DNA from: Ianthella basta
Taxonomy: Eukaryota; Porifera; Demospongiae; Verongiida; Ianthellidae
Assembly: GCA_964019415.1 (NCBI GenBank)
Contig: OZ025869.1
Coordinates: forward strand, 15,214,459 to 15,278,458
DNA: 64,000 bases
Reading direction: 5' to 3'
Numbering within the stretch: position 1 is the first letter of the stretch; every line of letters begins with the position of its first letter. The translations under genes were made by a program, and so were the position numbers. This document shows, piece after piece, positions 47,063 through 58,471 of the stretch. Below the pieces are notes generated by a model. It had not been told where the DNA came from and did not search any database. It saw nothing but the letters and a program-made list of their open reading frames with translations.

Positions 47063-49488
47063 TACATTGCCCAATCTTCTTGTAGTCCTAGTTTAACTTA
47101 CTATCTGCATGTGTTACTTGTGTTCTCACTGTGTGTGTGTGTTGTAGATCATCTTTTACCTCAAGTTGTACATGCTTTGAAGTCACTGGAAGTGCTCAGA
47201 CTGAGACTGTCTGTTGAGTCACCGAACACTGTGGACTTGTTCCGGGCACTTCCCCAATCACAGCTGAGGGAGTTTGGATTCACTGCCACTGATGGATACA
47301 ACCTATCGGTGTGTTATTCACTCACATGTCTCCTTCCCAATGGTCAACAGTCATTGCTCACATATTTGGTTGTGGATACTGCAAATGTAGAATGGACTGT
47401 TCAGCCATTTTAGATTTGAGTAGAATTAGTCTATTTCTGTTTGTCCTTTGTCCCTCGTAGGCCAACTCAAGAGCAGCACTAATTCAGGCAATGGAGAAGG
47501 GAATCAGTGGCTGTTCTACACTGACAAAGCTGTCTGTTGGACGTATACCTGTTGACAGTGAAATCTCAGTCTGCAGGTACATACATAATTGTACTTGGCT
47601 ATTTCTAGAACCAATTTCCACTACTCTAGTGTTTCAAGTAGTCAATTTCCATTCCAACTACTTGTAATCAATTACCCTTACCAATTGTCATTCCCCCAAC
47701 ACTGGTTGGAGGCTGCCGTCAACGTGTGAAGCCACACATGTAGATGTACCTACCTTGTCACTATTCCTTTACTAGTATGCGGGCTGCTATGGCACTCCAG
47801 AGCTCCCTGACTGAAGTGGAATGGAGGGAGTGTGACTTCAGACGTAAGTCAAATATTGGTGTGGCTGTGCTTGTGTGTTGTGTGTGGTGTGTGTGTGAGT
47901 GTTAGGGGAGAGGGGGAAGGGCGGGGTTTGTTCAGACATATGCATGAGGTCACTCTGACATAGACAACTGCTGAGTCCAGAGACAAGTCTATTTTATACC
48001 GTATGGTGGGAAAGTTTTGAAAAATTGCTGAAATCATGGCATTTGGCAGAAGTTAACCTTGGTGGGTTGGACGTATATGTGTTAAGTTTCATGGGTTTAA
48101 TCTTTCACTGTTTCTGCGGATCAGCAGACAACAGTGAAAGTTTTCAGCCTGCAAACATCTAGACCAGGCTGTAGCTGACCGGACTAAGACCCTGTAACAG
48201 CAAAACTACCTGAATTCAACAAAAACACACAATTCACTATAGTTTAATCTTGCAAAAGTTATAGCATATACCGTACAGTATATGAGAAATGTGTGTGTGT
48301 GTTTGGGGGGGAGGGAGGGAGAAGGGATGTTTACTGGAGTGGAGGGGAGTAGGGGAGGGGAGGAGGAAGAGGGAGAGGAAAGTGAGATGAGGGAGACGGA
48401 CGAGGGAGTGGGGCTGTGGAGCTAAAGGGAGAAAGGAGAGGGTGGGAGGAAGGGTGATTTTGAGGGAGGGGACCATGGGGGGACATAGTCTCGTGTAGCC
48501 AGACCGCCATCTTTGCTCAGACCCCGCCTTCACTAAAGACGTTGGTAGACGTCTCTCTGCAAAGATGGCGGTCTGGCTACGCGAGACTAGGTGGGAGAGA
48601 CATGGAGAGGGGAGTGGAGGGGTTTTGACTCATGTTTTATTAGGAGGGAAAGACAAGTGTATGTACAGTACATGTGCCTAAATGGGCATATCTTATAACC
48701 CATCACTGCATTGGTTGTCATGGCAGGGGCTAGAGATTGTGCAGTTCTGAAGGACTTTGCTGTTCATCTGAAGCACAGCAGACTAAGGAAAGTGACCTTT
48801 GTGAGGTGTGAATTGACCTCTGTTGATGTAGCAATTCTACTTGCTGAAGGCCTGTCAGAGAACAGCACCTTGGAACAGTTGCATATCGGACACTTCACCG
48901 AACCTGAAGTAAGTATTTATCTCCCCGTGTGTGTATATGAGTGTACTAGTCCAGTATTATTACTGCTGGTCCTATTTAAGTGTGTAGTGTCACTGATGAC
49001 ACTGTATGTACCTCATTGACTCATGCACTCAAGTATTGACTCAGTGTTTTGACCACGTTGTACTTGCAGCATGCTTTAGGTATCTGCAGTGGCTATCATG
49101 AGGGTGGGCTATATTTTACATACATGTGGATATGTATACACAATATGACATAGATGAGGCAGTGTGTACGTCATGTCATTGTAGGGGATGGAATGAACTG
49201 TTAGTATCTTCAACAAATTGTGTTTTATCTGTACAGGAAGTGGATGATGCAACACTGTTAAGGAAAGTGGAAACTGCCATTGCCAGTAACCACTCACTCC
49301 AGATGTTGAAGGTGGAGTGGATTGCTAACTCCATTATAGAAGCCGTTCTCAAGGGAGCTTGCAGAAACAGCTCCTTAAAGGAGTTGGACATACCGATTTT
49401 TACTCGTGATCAAGAACGTCACATGGCTGATGCTGCTGCTGAACTGCGGCAAGTCAGACCACAATTGAAGTTTGACACTTCCCTTTGA
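37519..49488 (+). CDS. NLR2: (TM / 2A)-Death-NACHT-LRR receptor
   Basis: The well-supported part, from the 2A exon, is one open frame of 1263 residues: 40349-40445, 40655-40818, 41049-41210, 41407-41491, 42105-42454, 42982-44695, 45294-45382, 45541-45637, 45824-45924, 46655-46808, 47148-47308, 47461-47576, 47776-47843, 48727-48908, 49237-49488. Counting from there: Ser-rich linkers; Death domain about 170-286 (LLRRHVVPRVAAKW, MFEEWLKG, RTWLTVL); NACHT with GIPGCGKTT, VVFVLDGFDEI and FIITSRP; then LRRs. Upstream exons 39492-39699, 39825-39921 and 40057-40210 join in phase. The ATG exon 37519-37737 and a Death-like exon 38705-38835 are less certainly joined. Role: cytosolic immune-type receptor recruiting Death-fold partners. 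The 2A motif could release a membrane leader from the receptor during translation. NACHT and LRR exons are close to NLR1. Confidence 0.82.
38705..38835 (+). CDS. Death-domain-like exon upstream of NLR2
   Basis: 131-base exon after a strong pyrimidine tract and CAG, ending in GAG before GTAAGG. It encodes NDDCLHCLFEEWMKGDPGMS, like the CCSRMFEEWLKG stretch of the NLR2 Death domain (42105-42454). It covers only the middle of a Death domain, so it is either one exon of a split domain or a remnant. Conserved at 63667-63797. Confidence 0.5.
39492..40210 (+). CDS. NLR2 membrane-helix and basic exons preceding the 2A motif
   Basis: Three phase-matched exons (39492-39699, 39825-39921, 40057-40210; 153 codons). 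The first has a hydrophobic helix (TVLLCHVSLVALVLYLGL) flanked by Arg/Lys (MIRR before, TRRKRG after). The others are Lys/Arg-rich (SPRRKKSVLK, YKRRAVSKQL, KLRRGLKCARRIHG). They continue in frame into the 2A exon if 40307-40348 is intronic. No family is recognised. Confidence 0.5.
40397..40438 (+). other. 2A-like translational recoding motif in NLR2
   Basis: The frame reads LLLLAGDVEVNPGP, an exact fit to the 2A consensus D-[VI]-E-x-N-P-G-P with the usual Leu-rich upstream helix. In 2A peptides the ribosome skips the Gly-Pro bond, giving two products from one frame. It falls between the membrane and basic module and the receptor body. Similar 2A motifs are, as I recall, reported in NLR-type genes of sea urchin and sponge. 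Confidence 0.75.
40528..40614. repeat. (CA)n microsatellite in NLR2 intron
   Basis: About 43 CA units between the 2A exon and the first Ser-rich exon. Confidence 0.95.
40655..41210 (+). repeat. Tandem copies of the Ser/Pro-rich linker exon (NLR2)
   Basis: Exons 40655-40818 (QRGKKSSRSKRKSSGG to SEAPSSPS) and 41049-41210 (QCGKKSGQRKRRC to SSEVPTPPS) are diverged copies of the 3' half of NLR1 exon 1 (15050-15226). Each ends in phase 0 at GTGAGC and is followed by the same intron start (AGTACACGCAC or a close variant). Both fit the NLR2 reading frame. Confidence 0.7.
41492..42104 (+). other. NLR2 intron before the Death exon
   Basis: The start matches NLR1 15498-15515, then the two introns are unrelated, marking one edge of the CARD/Death exchange. 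A stretch at about 41570-42040 has no counterpart in the window and could be an old insertion. An open stretch inside it (41725-42036) shows no recognisable domain. Confidence 0.5.
42455..42981 (+). other. NLR2 intron before the NACHT exon
   Basis: The first 150 bases are nearly identical to NLR1 16813-16990, marking the other edge of the exchanged segment. No gene is seen. Confidence 0.6.
44696..45293 (+). other. NLR2 intron after the NACHT exon
   Basis: Single-copy form of the intron that is internally duplicated in NLR1 (19325-20264). Nothing coding is seen. Confidence 0.6.
45925..46654 (+). other. NLR2 LRR intron, conserved
   Basis: Counterpart of 20900-21628, with very few differences. 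No gene is seen. Confidence 0.6.
46874..47062. repeat. (CA)n then (GA)n microsatellite in NLR2 LRR intron
   Basis: Counterpart of 21850-22070 with shorter runs and different interruptions. Confidence 0.95.
48486..48589. mobile_element. 104-bp inverted-repeat MITE in NLR2 intron
   Basis: Arms 48486-48516 and 48559-48589 are 31-base inverted repeats with one mismatch (start TAGTCTCGTGTAGCCAGACC, end in the complement GGTCTGGCTACGCGAGACTA). The NLR1 intron (about 23490-23510) lacks it, so it inserted after the NLR1/NLR2 split or was lost from NLR1. It has no coding capacity. The TA at both tips may be the target duplication. Confidence 0.85.
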
Positions 49489-50272
49489 TCATTAAATACA
49501 TATTCAACATTCATTACACTGTACATGTACAGTAATAATCAAATTCATGACTTTTATTATGTAGATTGTATAATTATAAAATCATGTGATATTGCCTTAT
49601 TCAATTAACTTGCGTGGGTGGTTGATGACCTTGCTCGCATGCTGTCTACAGCTAGATCTGCCCTTCTGTGCCATGTACAGCTGCAGTGTACTATTTTGAC
49701 AAACTTCATCCTCAATGTCATACAACATCGTGCATGGCTGGAGTGTATACATGTGATTGAATGTTAATTAACCCATATAGGCCTGCAGCTAACTAACTAT
49801 AGCTACCCATCCATGCACACCTCATGCATAGTATGCATTCTACCCATTCAGCATCATATATAATAGTAATACTACAGTAGGGTCATAGTGATACTATAAT
49901 TTGTCCAGATATATACCTTGAGCTCAATCGTGTGTACATTGACCACTGACCATGCAACTGACCTATGCAGGCCCTGTGCACACCTTGTGTACTCACTCAA
50001 CATTGACAAGCTGACCAGATCCTGTGCACACCTCGATTGTGCATGTGGGTATATCATTGACCAGCTGAACCAGGCCCTGCTTGTACTCACCTCATAACAT
50101 GTGTGTGTGTGCTGTAAATCACACACTTAAGACTAGCATTCCTTAGCCACTTCAGTAATATAAAATTACTACAATAATTATGTCATAATGATAACATTAC
50201 TTGTCCACATAGTATACAGCTCCACCTCAAGTTACTAAAGTAAGAGAAATGAAACAAGCTACAGAGCACAGG
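49489..50272. other. Convergent intergenic spacer, unit 3
   Basis: Counterpart of 306-1035, with a small insertion near 49990-50030. An ATTAAA at 49491-49496 follows the NLR2 stop. No gene is seen. Confidence 0.6.
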
Positions 50273-52169
50273 TTAGGTATCTTTTGTTGCCATGGAAACA
50301 AAGGGAATAGCTCCAAAGCAATCTGCTCCCTGTTGCCATGGTGATGAAGAGTTGTACTGCACTCCCTGGTGGTCTCCCCCGGGGGGTTGTTTGGTTGCTC
50401 CATGGTGGACTGGTTCAGGTTCAAATAGGTCGAGGGAGCGGTCCAGGTTTGATCGTGGAGAAGGTCTTGTGGTAGCTGTTGGAGAGTGGGGAGAGCTGGA
50501 TTGAGAATACCTTTGAGAGGCAGTGTGGGCCGTGGTGGAGGAGGAGGGAGGCTGCTTTACTTCAGTTGGGAAGTGGGAGAGGCCAAAAGGGTCTTCCTGT
50601 TTCACCGTCTTCTTAATCACTTTAGCGTAGACCGGCTCAGACTTGTTGGTGGTGTTACCTGGGTCAGGGGATTGACCTTTGACCTCTGACCTATGCTCCA
50701 CAAATGGAGCCAGTCCAAATGAGTCTGCTCTCTGGTGTCGTGAAGCTGATTGAGATGTTTTGGGAAGGGCAGTGTCCTCATTCTCATTTTCAGACTGGGA
50801 AGGGAGACGAGGACGTGATGAGGTAGGAGCAGTGTGTACAAAGCGAGGGGCACCAAATGGATCAGGACTGCATACACGGGAATTCCCTTGACTTGCTGCT
50901 GGAATGACATCACTCGTCACCTCACTGGATAAGACTGATGTAGTCTGTCTGTGGCTGCCATGGAGACGTCGGATTCCTCAGAAGCAATGAAGAAATCATC
51001 AAACTCTTGGTCTGCAAAGCCAGGAGGAGGGGGTGGGAAGTTTGAGGGAATATCTGCTAGTGGGGGATTTCCCCTGCGTTCAGGTGGTGGTGATGGAGGT
51101 GCTCTTGGATCAAAGTCCTCGTCATCTGACCTCTGCCGCATTTGATTGGCTGGGACCTTTGAAGTGGTAAAGGGTTCTGCTCCAAAGACATCCTGAGATC
51201 CATTTGCAGCTTTTCTTTCAACAACTTCAGACTGTGTTCTGCTAACAAGCTGGTGGGTCCTCACTGCTTCACGTCGCTGTTTGCTCACTTCCTCCTCAGT
51301 CTGTGGTTTAGGTTGGTCATTGGGACTTGGTCGTCTTGGAGATCGGCCACGGCAGGGGAGTACAGGGGAAAGACCCGTTTTGGGTCTGTCCCTTCCAACA
51401 ATGGAGGTCTCCACCACAGTATGAGCTAGTAACCTGAGGGGAGGGAGGGGGGAGGCAGGGGAAGGGGAATGGAGGGAGGGAGCTCAGTGCATGATACTAT
51501 TTTACTGTTGGCAGACAAGAAGCCTTCGCCGGCTCTGACGTTGATTCCTTCACTGTCTAAAGTCAACATTAGCATGAAATAAGATATGCAGGTCTGCAAA
51601 ACATAAATCAGCCATTTTACTCAGGTGTGACCAACTTGTCATATTGACATTCATGACAAGCAACGCAACCATTACAATGTCATTTCCAACATAGTGAACA
51701 CAGTCTGAATCATTTGTGAGTCCGGCTTCATTCAAAGAATTGCTTACACAACACCAGTAAACACCACACATAAGACATTACATGAGAGCCAATAGCAGAC
51801 TAGTCACTACACATGTGCAGAGAAGTGGAGACACTCACTTCTTCTTGGTAGGAGCAGCTGTTTGCTTTGACTCTGTTTCCGTTGGAGGGAGAGGCAACTG
51901 TGAGGGGATGGGAGAGTGCTGTAGGAGGGGAAGGGAAGGGAGGGGAGGTGAAAGGGGAGTGGTACGTATACACACACACACACACACTGTGAATTGACTG
52001 AATCCACTTACAAAGATGTTGGGTACAGGGTTCCTCTCTCCTTTCATTGCAAACACCACATGAGCAACTTGAAAGATGTCTGGTCTCTTCTTTGGGTCCA
52101 CCTCCAGCATGTACTCTGGGAGGGGAGGAGGGAGGGGTGGGGACTGGTAGGAACATGGGAATGGACACC

Positions 52170-52170
<1 letters not shown>

Positions 52171-52256
<86 letters not shown>
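52171..52256. repeat. (CA)n microsatellite at left edge of the TIR element (unit 3)
   Basis: About 43 CA units, about half the length of the unit 2 run at the same site. Confidence 0.95.
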
Positions 52257-52260
<4 letters not shown>

Positions 52261-52363
52261 TGCCCCAGGTTCGGTTGCCCCAAGTTCGGCGTAAAGCGGA
52301 AGTGCGGTCACATGTCTTGGTGTTATTAAAGGGGGTGATCAGGTGATTTTTGCACTTGTTATC

Positions 52364-54013
52364 ATGGACGACGACGTGGGGGAAGAAGTGTTCAGCCCTT
52401 GCATAGCATTCTGGGAGAGTTACGTGAAGCCCAAGCTTGAAATGGGTTTTGCAAATAGGAATAGTATCTCTATAACCAGATCAGAGCTGCAGAAGGTTTG
52501 CAATTACCTTAAAGATCCGTCACCGGAGAATGCAGTCTGCGCAGTAACCAAACGCAAAATTCCATGGTTGGACAAACTAAGGAAAGGAGAAGAGTTTCGT
52601 TTACAAGGTGACACTGTTCAACGCCGACAAGCTGATGGGTTATTTGTTGCAGTGATACCTTTGGAGGAGTTTTTCACTGTGATAGAGCGCTTTCATGGCA
52701 ATGGACCTGGGACTAGCCATCACGGCTGTGACAAAACCTTCAAACACATCAAGGAATACTACAGTGGAATTCCCAGGGATGCTGTGCAGACGTTTACCAA
52801 TCTTTGTTTACGTTGTAATTTGATTGTAAAGCCTCAGAAGGTGAAAGCGCCTTTGAGACCTATACTTTCCAAGCACTTCTTACAACGCCTGCAAATGGAT
52901 TTGGTCAATATGTCAGAAGTAAAAGAGAGAGGATTCAGCTATTTTGGTCATGTGGTGGATCATTTCACCAAGTTCCACATCATTTTTACACTCGCAACTA
53001 AAAGTGCTGAGGAATTTGCAGCTGCTTTCCAAGAGAGAGTGCTGGCCTACTTCGGACCACCTGTTGTGTTGCAGTCAGATAATGGGGGAGAGTTTAGAAA
53101 TCATATTTTGCCCCCTATTGTAAAGAAGTGGTGCAGGACAGGAGATACTGTTCTTCTAGAAACTGATATCATTCATGGAAGGCCGCGCCACCCTCAGTCA
53201 CAGGGTTGTGTGGAACAAGGCAATAAAGTCATCAAGAAACAGTTAGGTTTAATGAGTCAACATGTGGATATGCGAGGTTGGACGACTAATCTGCCTTTAG
53301 TGATGTGGAGGCTAAATACTACTGTTTCAGAGACCACTGGATATTCGCCCTTCAGATCAGTCTTCGGTATGACGCCTCCCACATGCCCGCTTGGAGAAGC
53401 ACCTGAAGTATTGACCAGATCGCTACCGGAGCCTTTGCCAGATGAAATTGAAGCTATAGAAGACAGACAAAAAGAGGAATGCACCAAAGCCTACAATAGA
53501 TTGAGTACAATTGCTAAGAGAAAAGCAGACAGGAGCACATCAGAGAAGGAGAAGTTGTTTTTTACTGGCAATTACGTCACTATACTCATTCCTCCCGATG
53601 ATAGGCATGGTGTGATTTCAAGATTGCCTGGCATTATTGTTGATATTCAACAGAACAATACCCAATATACTGTTCGTACCAAGTTTGGGGTTATCAAGCC
53701 CTCTCTGTCCTCTGGTCAGCTGGAAAAATATTCTGAATATTTCGGGGGATTAAAGGTGAACGGCTGGGAATATTGTCCCTTGATCACGTTAAGCTCTCCA
53801 TCCAGGTTGTTTCCCTCATACAATGTATCTGTAGACATACATGATGGTGGTGATGATAGTGATGCTGAGTCTCCGCCGGAGAAGATAGCTAAAGTTACAC
53901 AGCGTTTGCAGTTTTGCAGATGTAAAGGCAAATGTGAAGCTAGATGTTCCTGTAACAAGTTCAGTATTCCTTGTAAAAGACAATGTAAATGTGATTGCAC
54001 TCTTGATTTGTGA
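52364..54013 (+). CDS. Ginger/KRBA2-like DDE integrase with Cys-rich tail
   Basis: 549 residues from an ATG about 75 bp inside the left TIR. Residues about 110-150 form an HHCC-type zinc-binding region (SHHGCDKTF to CLRC). The rve core has Asp179 (LQMDLVN), Asp239 (LQSDNGGEF) and Glu284 (GCVEQGNK), a D,D-44-E spacing, longer than the 35 of typical retroviral and Gypsy enzymes. A small C-terminal domain (NYVTILIPPDDRHGVISRLP) follows. The end is a cysteine cluster (CRCKGKCEARCSC, CKRQCKCDC) like CXC/tesmin domains seen in KRBA2-type proteins. It would act in the nucleus on the TIRs. The frame looks whole. Confidence 0.82.
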   Translation: MDDDVGEEVFSPCIAFWESYVKPKLEMGFANRNSISITRSELQKVCNYLKDPSPENAVCAVTKRKIPWLDKLRKGEEFRLQGDTVQRRQADGLFVAVIPLEEFFTVIERFHGNGPGTSHHGCDKTFKHIKEYYSGIPRDAVQTFTNLCLRCNLIVKPQKVKAPLRPILSKHFLQRLQMDLVNMSEVKERGFSYFGHVVDHFTKFHIIFTLATKSAEEFAAAFQERVLAYFGPPVVLQSDNGGEFRNHILPPIVKKWCRTGDTVLLETDIIHGRPRHPQSQGCVEQGNKVIKKQLGLMSQHVDMRGWTTNLPLVMWRLNTTVSETTGYSPFRSVFGMTPPTCPLGEAPEVLTRSLPEPLPDEIEAIEDRQKEECTKAYNRLSTIAKRKADRSTSEKEKLFFTGNYVTILIPPDDRHGVISRLPGIIVDIQQNNTQYTVRTKFGVIKPSLSSGQLEKYSEYFGGLKVNGWEYCPLITLSSPSRLFPSYNVSVDIHDGGDDSDAESPPEKIAKVTQRLQFCRCKGKCEARCSCNKFSIPCKRQCKCDCTLDL

Positions 54014-54759
54014 TGTTAAGTATAGGGACATTGAACATGGAAATTTATTCAGTATTCCTTGTAAATGTAAATGTGATTGCACTCTTGATTTGTGAATGTA
54101 ACAATTATTAATGATGAAGTCATGCATTTGTTTGGTGCCGTTGTCTAGCAACAAGCTTGCGTCAGAGGTTGTTAGGGATACCTTTCGTGCGTCAGAGACG
54201 TTGCTGTGGTTTGATTTTTGCATCAGAGAAGTTGCTATGGTGAGATTGCTGCGTCAAATAGGTGGTTACTATGGTTATAACTGTTACCATAGAGATTAGA
54301 ATCCTCTCTTTTCCATTGGCTGTAACAAATGCATCAAAGGATTCCATTGGTTGCTTGCTTTTTCCTCATAATTGTCTTTCTTTTAAGTGGCTGTTTGTCC
54401 TCAACAAGATTAGTTGCACCAAGAGTTGATGTACACTGTCATTCTGACCAGGAGGTGAGGCAACAATTTCTCTTGTAATACTTGCGTACTGCAACAAAGT
54501 CATGCTGGAGCTGCAAGGTTAGTGAGGAAGCGAGGGCAAATGAGATCCTCCATTTCCTCGTCAGTTAGCATTCTAAACCACTTCTTAATCTAGAACATTG
54601 CCTTCTTTACCAACTTTCTTCCAAGCACTGACTTATCAAGACAAATAAAGGCAGCTACATTTCCATTCTCCACACATTGCAAATTCATCGTCAAGGAAGT
54701 CCTGCTGCTGGCAATCTTCAACATCCATAGCTGAGCTCAAGATGCACTTTCTGTATGGG

Positions 54760-57700
54760 CCCTTCAACTTGTTCAGGACAACCCTCTCTTCCAGTTCCAG
54801 GATCACCCATGATCAACTGCTTCTATCTCAATCTTCTCAATTTTGTCGCTGCACACCCACGAGGAATTGTCCAACATTTGACTTCCACCATCCAGTGAAG
54901 GACGCAACATAATAACTGCAGTCTCTTTACCTGTCTGCTTAAATACGCCACTCCTTTAGTACCAAATGTGGTCTGAAAGCTTTGTGCGCACACCTTAGAT
55001 TTTCTGACAATGGTTGTTTATTGCTACAGTGGGAACCAGCGGAGGGCTGCCCTAAGACAAAATTTGCAGAAAAAAAGGCTGCAGGCCTGCCTCGGAATAC
55101 CTAACTCAACTGTCCTTTTAAGCAAGCAAAATGGGGCTGCAAGCCTGCCTCTAAATACTCTACTTCCTTAATATTTTTCATAAATATAAATGGCTGTTTG
55201 AAACTCAAGTGTGCTTTGTAGAGTAGTAAACACTGCCTTTCTCGCTGGAGGGAAATCTCCGAAATCAAATGGAGAATCAGACTCTACAAAATCAGAAAGA
55301 TACATCAAAGATGGCATCATTTGCTCGCTGTAGTCATCTAACAAAATAACTTCATAATTCATTAGTACTACAATGTTCATAATTCATTAGTACTACAATG
55401 TCCATAATTCATTAGTACTACAATGTTCATAATTCATTAGTACTACAATGTTCATAATTCATTAGTACTACAATGTTCATTTCCTGCTGTACCTCTAGAA
55501 GTCAGGTCCAAGCATGTTGTGACTGTTGAGCTGTACTATGACTGCAACAGTGAGGGTTATCAGCTTGCAACTCACCTTGCATCACCTGGTCTTCTGCTAC
55601 CTTCATTGGGAACAGTAGAGTTGATGAAGATTGGGTAGTTTGTACAGTTGAACAGGCTCAGTAGTGAGTCCTGGTCTGTTGTCATCATGTTCAACACCTT
55701 CATAGAAATGATCAGGATGAAGATCATGTAAATTTTCTATAATTCCTTGCTGGACTGTAACCTTGAAGTCTTCCACAGCCCGTTTGTGCTGTTGTGTCTT
55801 CCACAAACTACGTATTTTGCAGGGGACAGCACTTCTTTCGCAGCACCTTTCATATTCTGTCCAGTTGCCGGTGCAGTTTCATGACTTCATAGGCTGTCAT
55901 TTCTTATTATTGGCCTTACACATTGCTCCTGCATCTTCACCGTGACCACAGTTTGTGTGTACATCCATTGGAACACCCCGCAATGTAAGTTGTGTTGACG
56001 GGAACAAACCTGGCTGGGTTTGAGACCCCCAAATTTTTCTGCACCTCTTCGTGTTAGCCTTGCCGTCTAACGCATTCTTTTGCAAATTGTTTGCAGCAGG
56101 AAAGTTCACATTTTGCACTGCCACATGAAATGGAATTTCTTCTAAAAGCTTTCATTCGCTTTTCTGCGATGACATTGGCTTGCGCTTTGGGTCTGGGCTA
56201 CTGTGTCTCTTAACTCGCTGGCTCCTTGTGAGGTGCCATTTGTAGATCTTCCAGCATCGTTGCTTCTGCGAAGGGTGGTCAATGAAATGCCTCTTAGCCT
56301 TTTCTCCATGTCTTGTTGAGCATGGCTTTTGTATTTTGGGCAAAAGCTTCTTGTAGGTGGCTTCCACACATGTTTGCGGTTTTGCGCGCAATGAATATTT
56401 GAGGGGTTGCGCAATGAAAAATAATGACCTCTGTCCCCCCTTTATAATATTATGGGCGGACAGGTGGAAATGGGGACAATATGTTAAGTATAGGGAAAAA
56501 ATGAAAGTCTTATTTTTCAGTCTAATTGTAAAATATGTCTTTAGATAACGCATTTGGACCACTTGATTATGCAAATTAGGTGCAGTGCTAGTGAAGCCCC
56601 AGTACAGTCAGGGTTACAGTGACACTGTGCCATGTGCAGGCGTCCCAGCTTCGTAACTCTCTAGAAAGCTTTCTAGAGTAGCTGCATTTTGCTTGAAACA
56701 ATGTGAAGATGAAGTGTTCTTTGTCAATGCGGTACATAGCCCATTCATAACAAACCCAGTGCATGTCATCCCAGAAAGATGCATCATAGAGAATGTGTAA
56801 CTGCATATATATGTCATGCACTAGCTGACGGCACCTCGCAACCAAATGCAGGAACCACCACTAGTTTGGAGCATGTTGCCACTTGGACCAGGACGGATGA
56901 TGACCAGTTGGTGTACCTTTGATTCATTGTGTTTCCAGACTTGTATCCAGCAAGATTGTTCCGTCTGGGCTTGATCCTCATAGGGGGTGTGTCTCTCTAG
57001 AGGCTTCAGCATCACTTTTCATCCTACATGTTTCTTCCAGCTGATTCATCCCCTCAATCCACTTTCCACTGGAGAACAACACTGGGATCGGCTGATTGAT
57101 ATTGTTCAATTCTTCCTGCGCCTCAGGCTTAGCTACTGTGAAATCTGTGTTGACATGATTGGCCTTTCTTTCTTCCCTTTTGCCTTACTTGTGAGCTTGT
57201 GGGGGACAACTGGGGTCATTTGCCGTTTCGTAGAATTGGACAATTTCACATGAAACCAAAGAAATAACTCAAGTAACTAGCCATTAACGGCAGTTTATTG
57301 TGTGTGTGTGTTGCTGTGAATCCATCAAGTGGAAAAGAGGTTGATCGGTCAGTGGGTGGAGTCTGAAGGCAGCCGTGCCTGTATGAGCATGCTTTGACTT
57401 CCATCATCCAGTGGGAGACGCTCCAGTTAAGGTCCTTCTGGAGTCATTAAGTGCAGCTGGTCTCTTTTTTCAGACGAAAATTTGACAATGTGTATGCTCG
57501 GAAGTAGCTGCGAGTTGCAAGCTAGCTGTTCTGTGGGGTAGATTCCTCCATTCTGGAGCTGTTGCAACATCACTGGAAGGGGTAGGATGTGCAGCAGTTT
57601 TCTTGCTTTTCCTCACTCCGCCTTCAAGGCCTGCTTATTTTATACACAAAGGTTTTGTTGAAGGGTATACACGCTCACACCAAAGGCATCTAGTTTGTGC

Positions 57701-58005
57701 ATCGATTTAGATTTTAAACGGAACTTGCCTCCGCCTCTTCGTTTAGGCTCTGGAGTACTAGGACCATCGTCCTCAAGTTCCTCACGTCTCGCTGCAGCTT
57801 CCGATTCTTCTTCCTCACGCTGCTGCTCAGCGTAGCTTGATTCCTGGGCCTCGACATCGTCAAGGTGCTGGGCAAGTAACCTGGTGGAAAGTGACATGAA
57901 CTTCTTTCTTTTTTCAACTCATCTCTCTCAAAACACATCTCAGTCAGGCCTGTAATGTTTTCACTCTCTTTGTGAACCGATCCTGAAAATGCCATCAAAC
58001 AACAG
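54760..58005 (-). other. Minus-strand coding-like region of the TIR element (unit 3)
   Basis: Counterpart of 29150-32370. Notable stretches: 55806-55603 (QQHKRAVEDFKVTVQQGI), 55380-55168 (LSDFVESDSPFDFGDFPPAR), 56845-56588 (FWDDMHWVCYEWAMYRIDK), 57897-57640 (Glu-rich helix and basic patch). Unrecognised; exon structure unresolved. Confidence 0.35.
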
Positions 58006-58471
58006 GGATTGAAGAGAGACCTCTAATTTGTGGGCCAACACCAGACAAGGAATTCTGCAATGTCATATTCTTAAGCATGGTTGTAATGTATACTAGGGCT
58101 GAGTTGCAATGGTAATCAATGTTAATAATGATTTGCTTCTTAGTTTCTTCCCATTAGGGCTGTGGCTTATAAAGCAGTTGGCTTCCATCGGGCCTCTTGG
58201 CCCACATATCATTGCGGAGGCTGTGCGCACCTACAAAAAGGGGCGCCTTCCTCTGTTTTGAAAGGTGGTAGCTGAGAAAGTACTACAAGTTACAGTCAGA
58301 CTTGGCAGAAGATATATATATATATCCATCCATTTTGTTTCTATACTTGGTTACAATAACACACACAATAAATATGGGTGGGGAATGAATTACCACGTGC
58401 AATAAACCACATGACAGCCATGAGTTGGGATAAAAGAGACCTGTTTTGAAAGAACCAGCTGAGAAAAGAAG

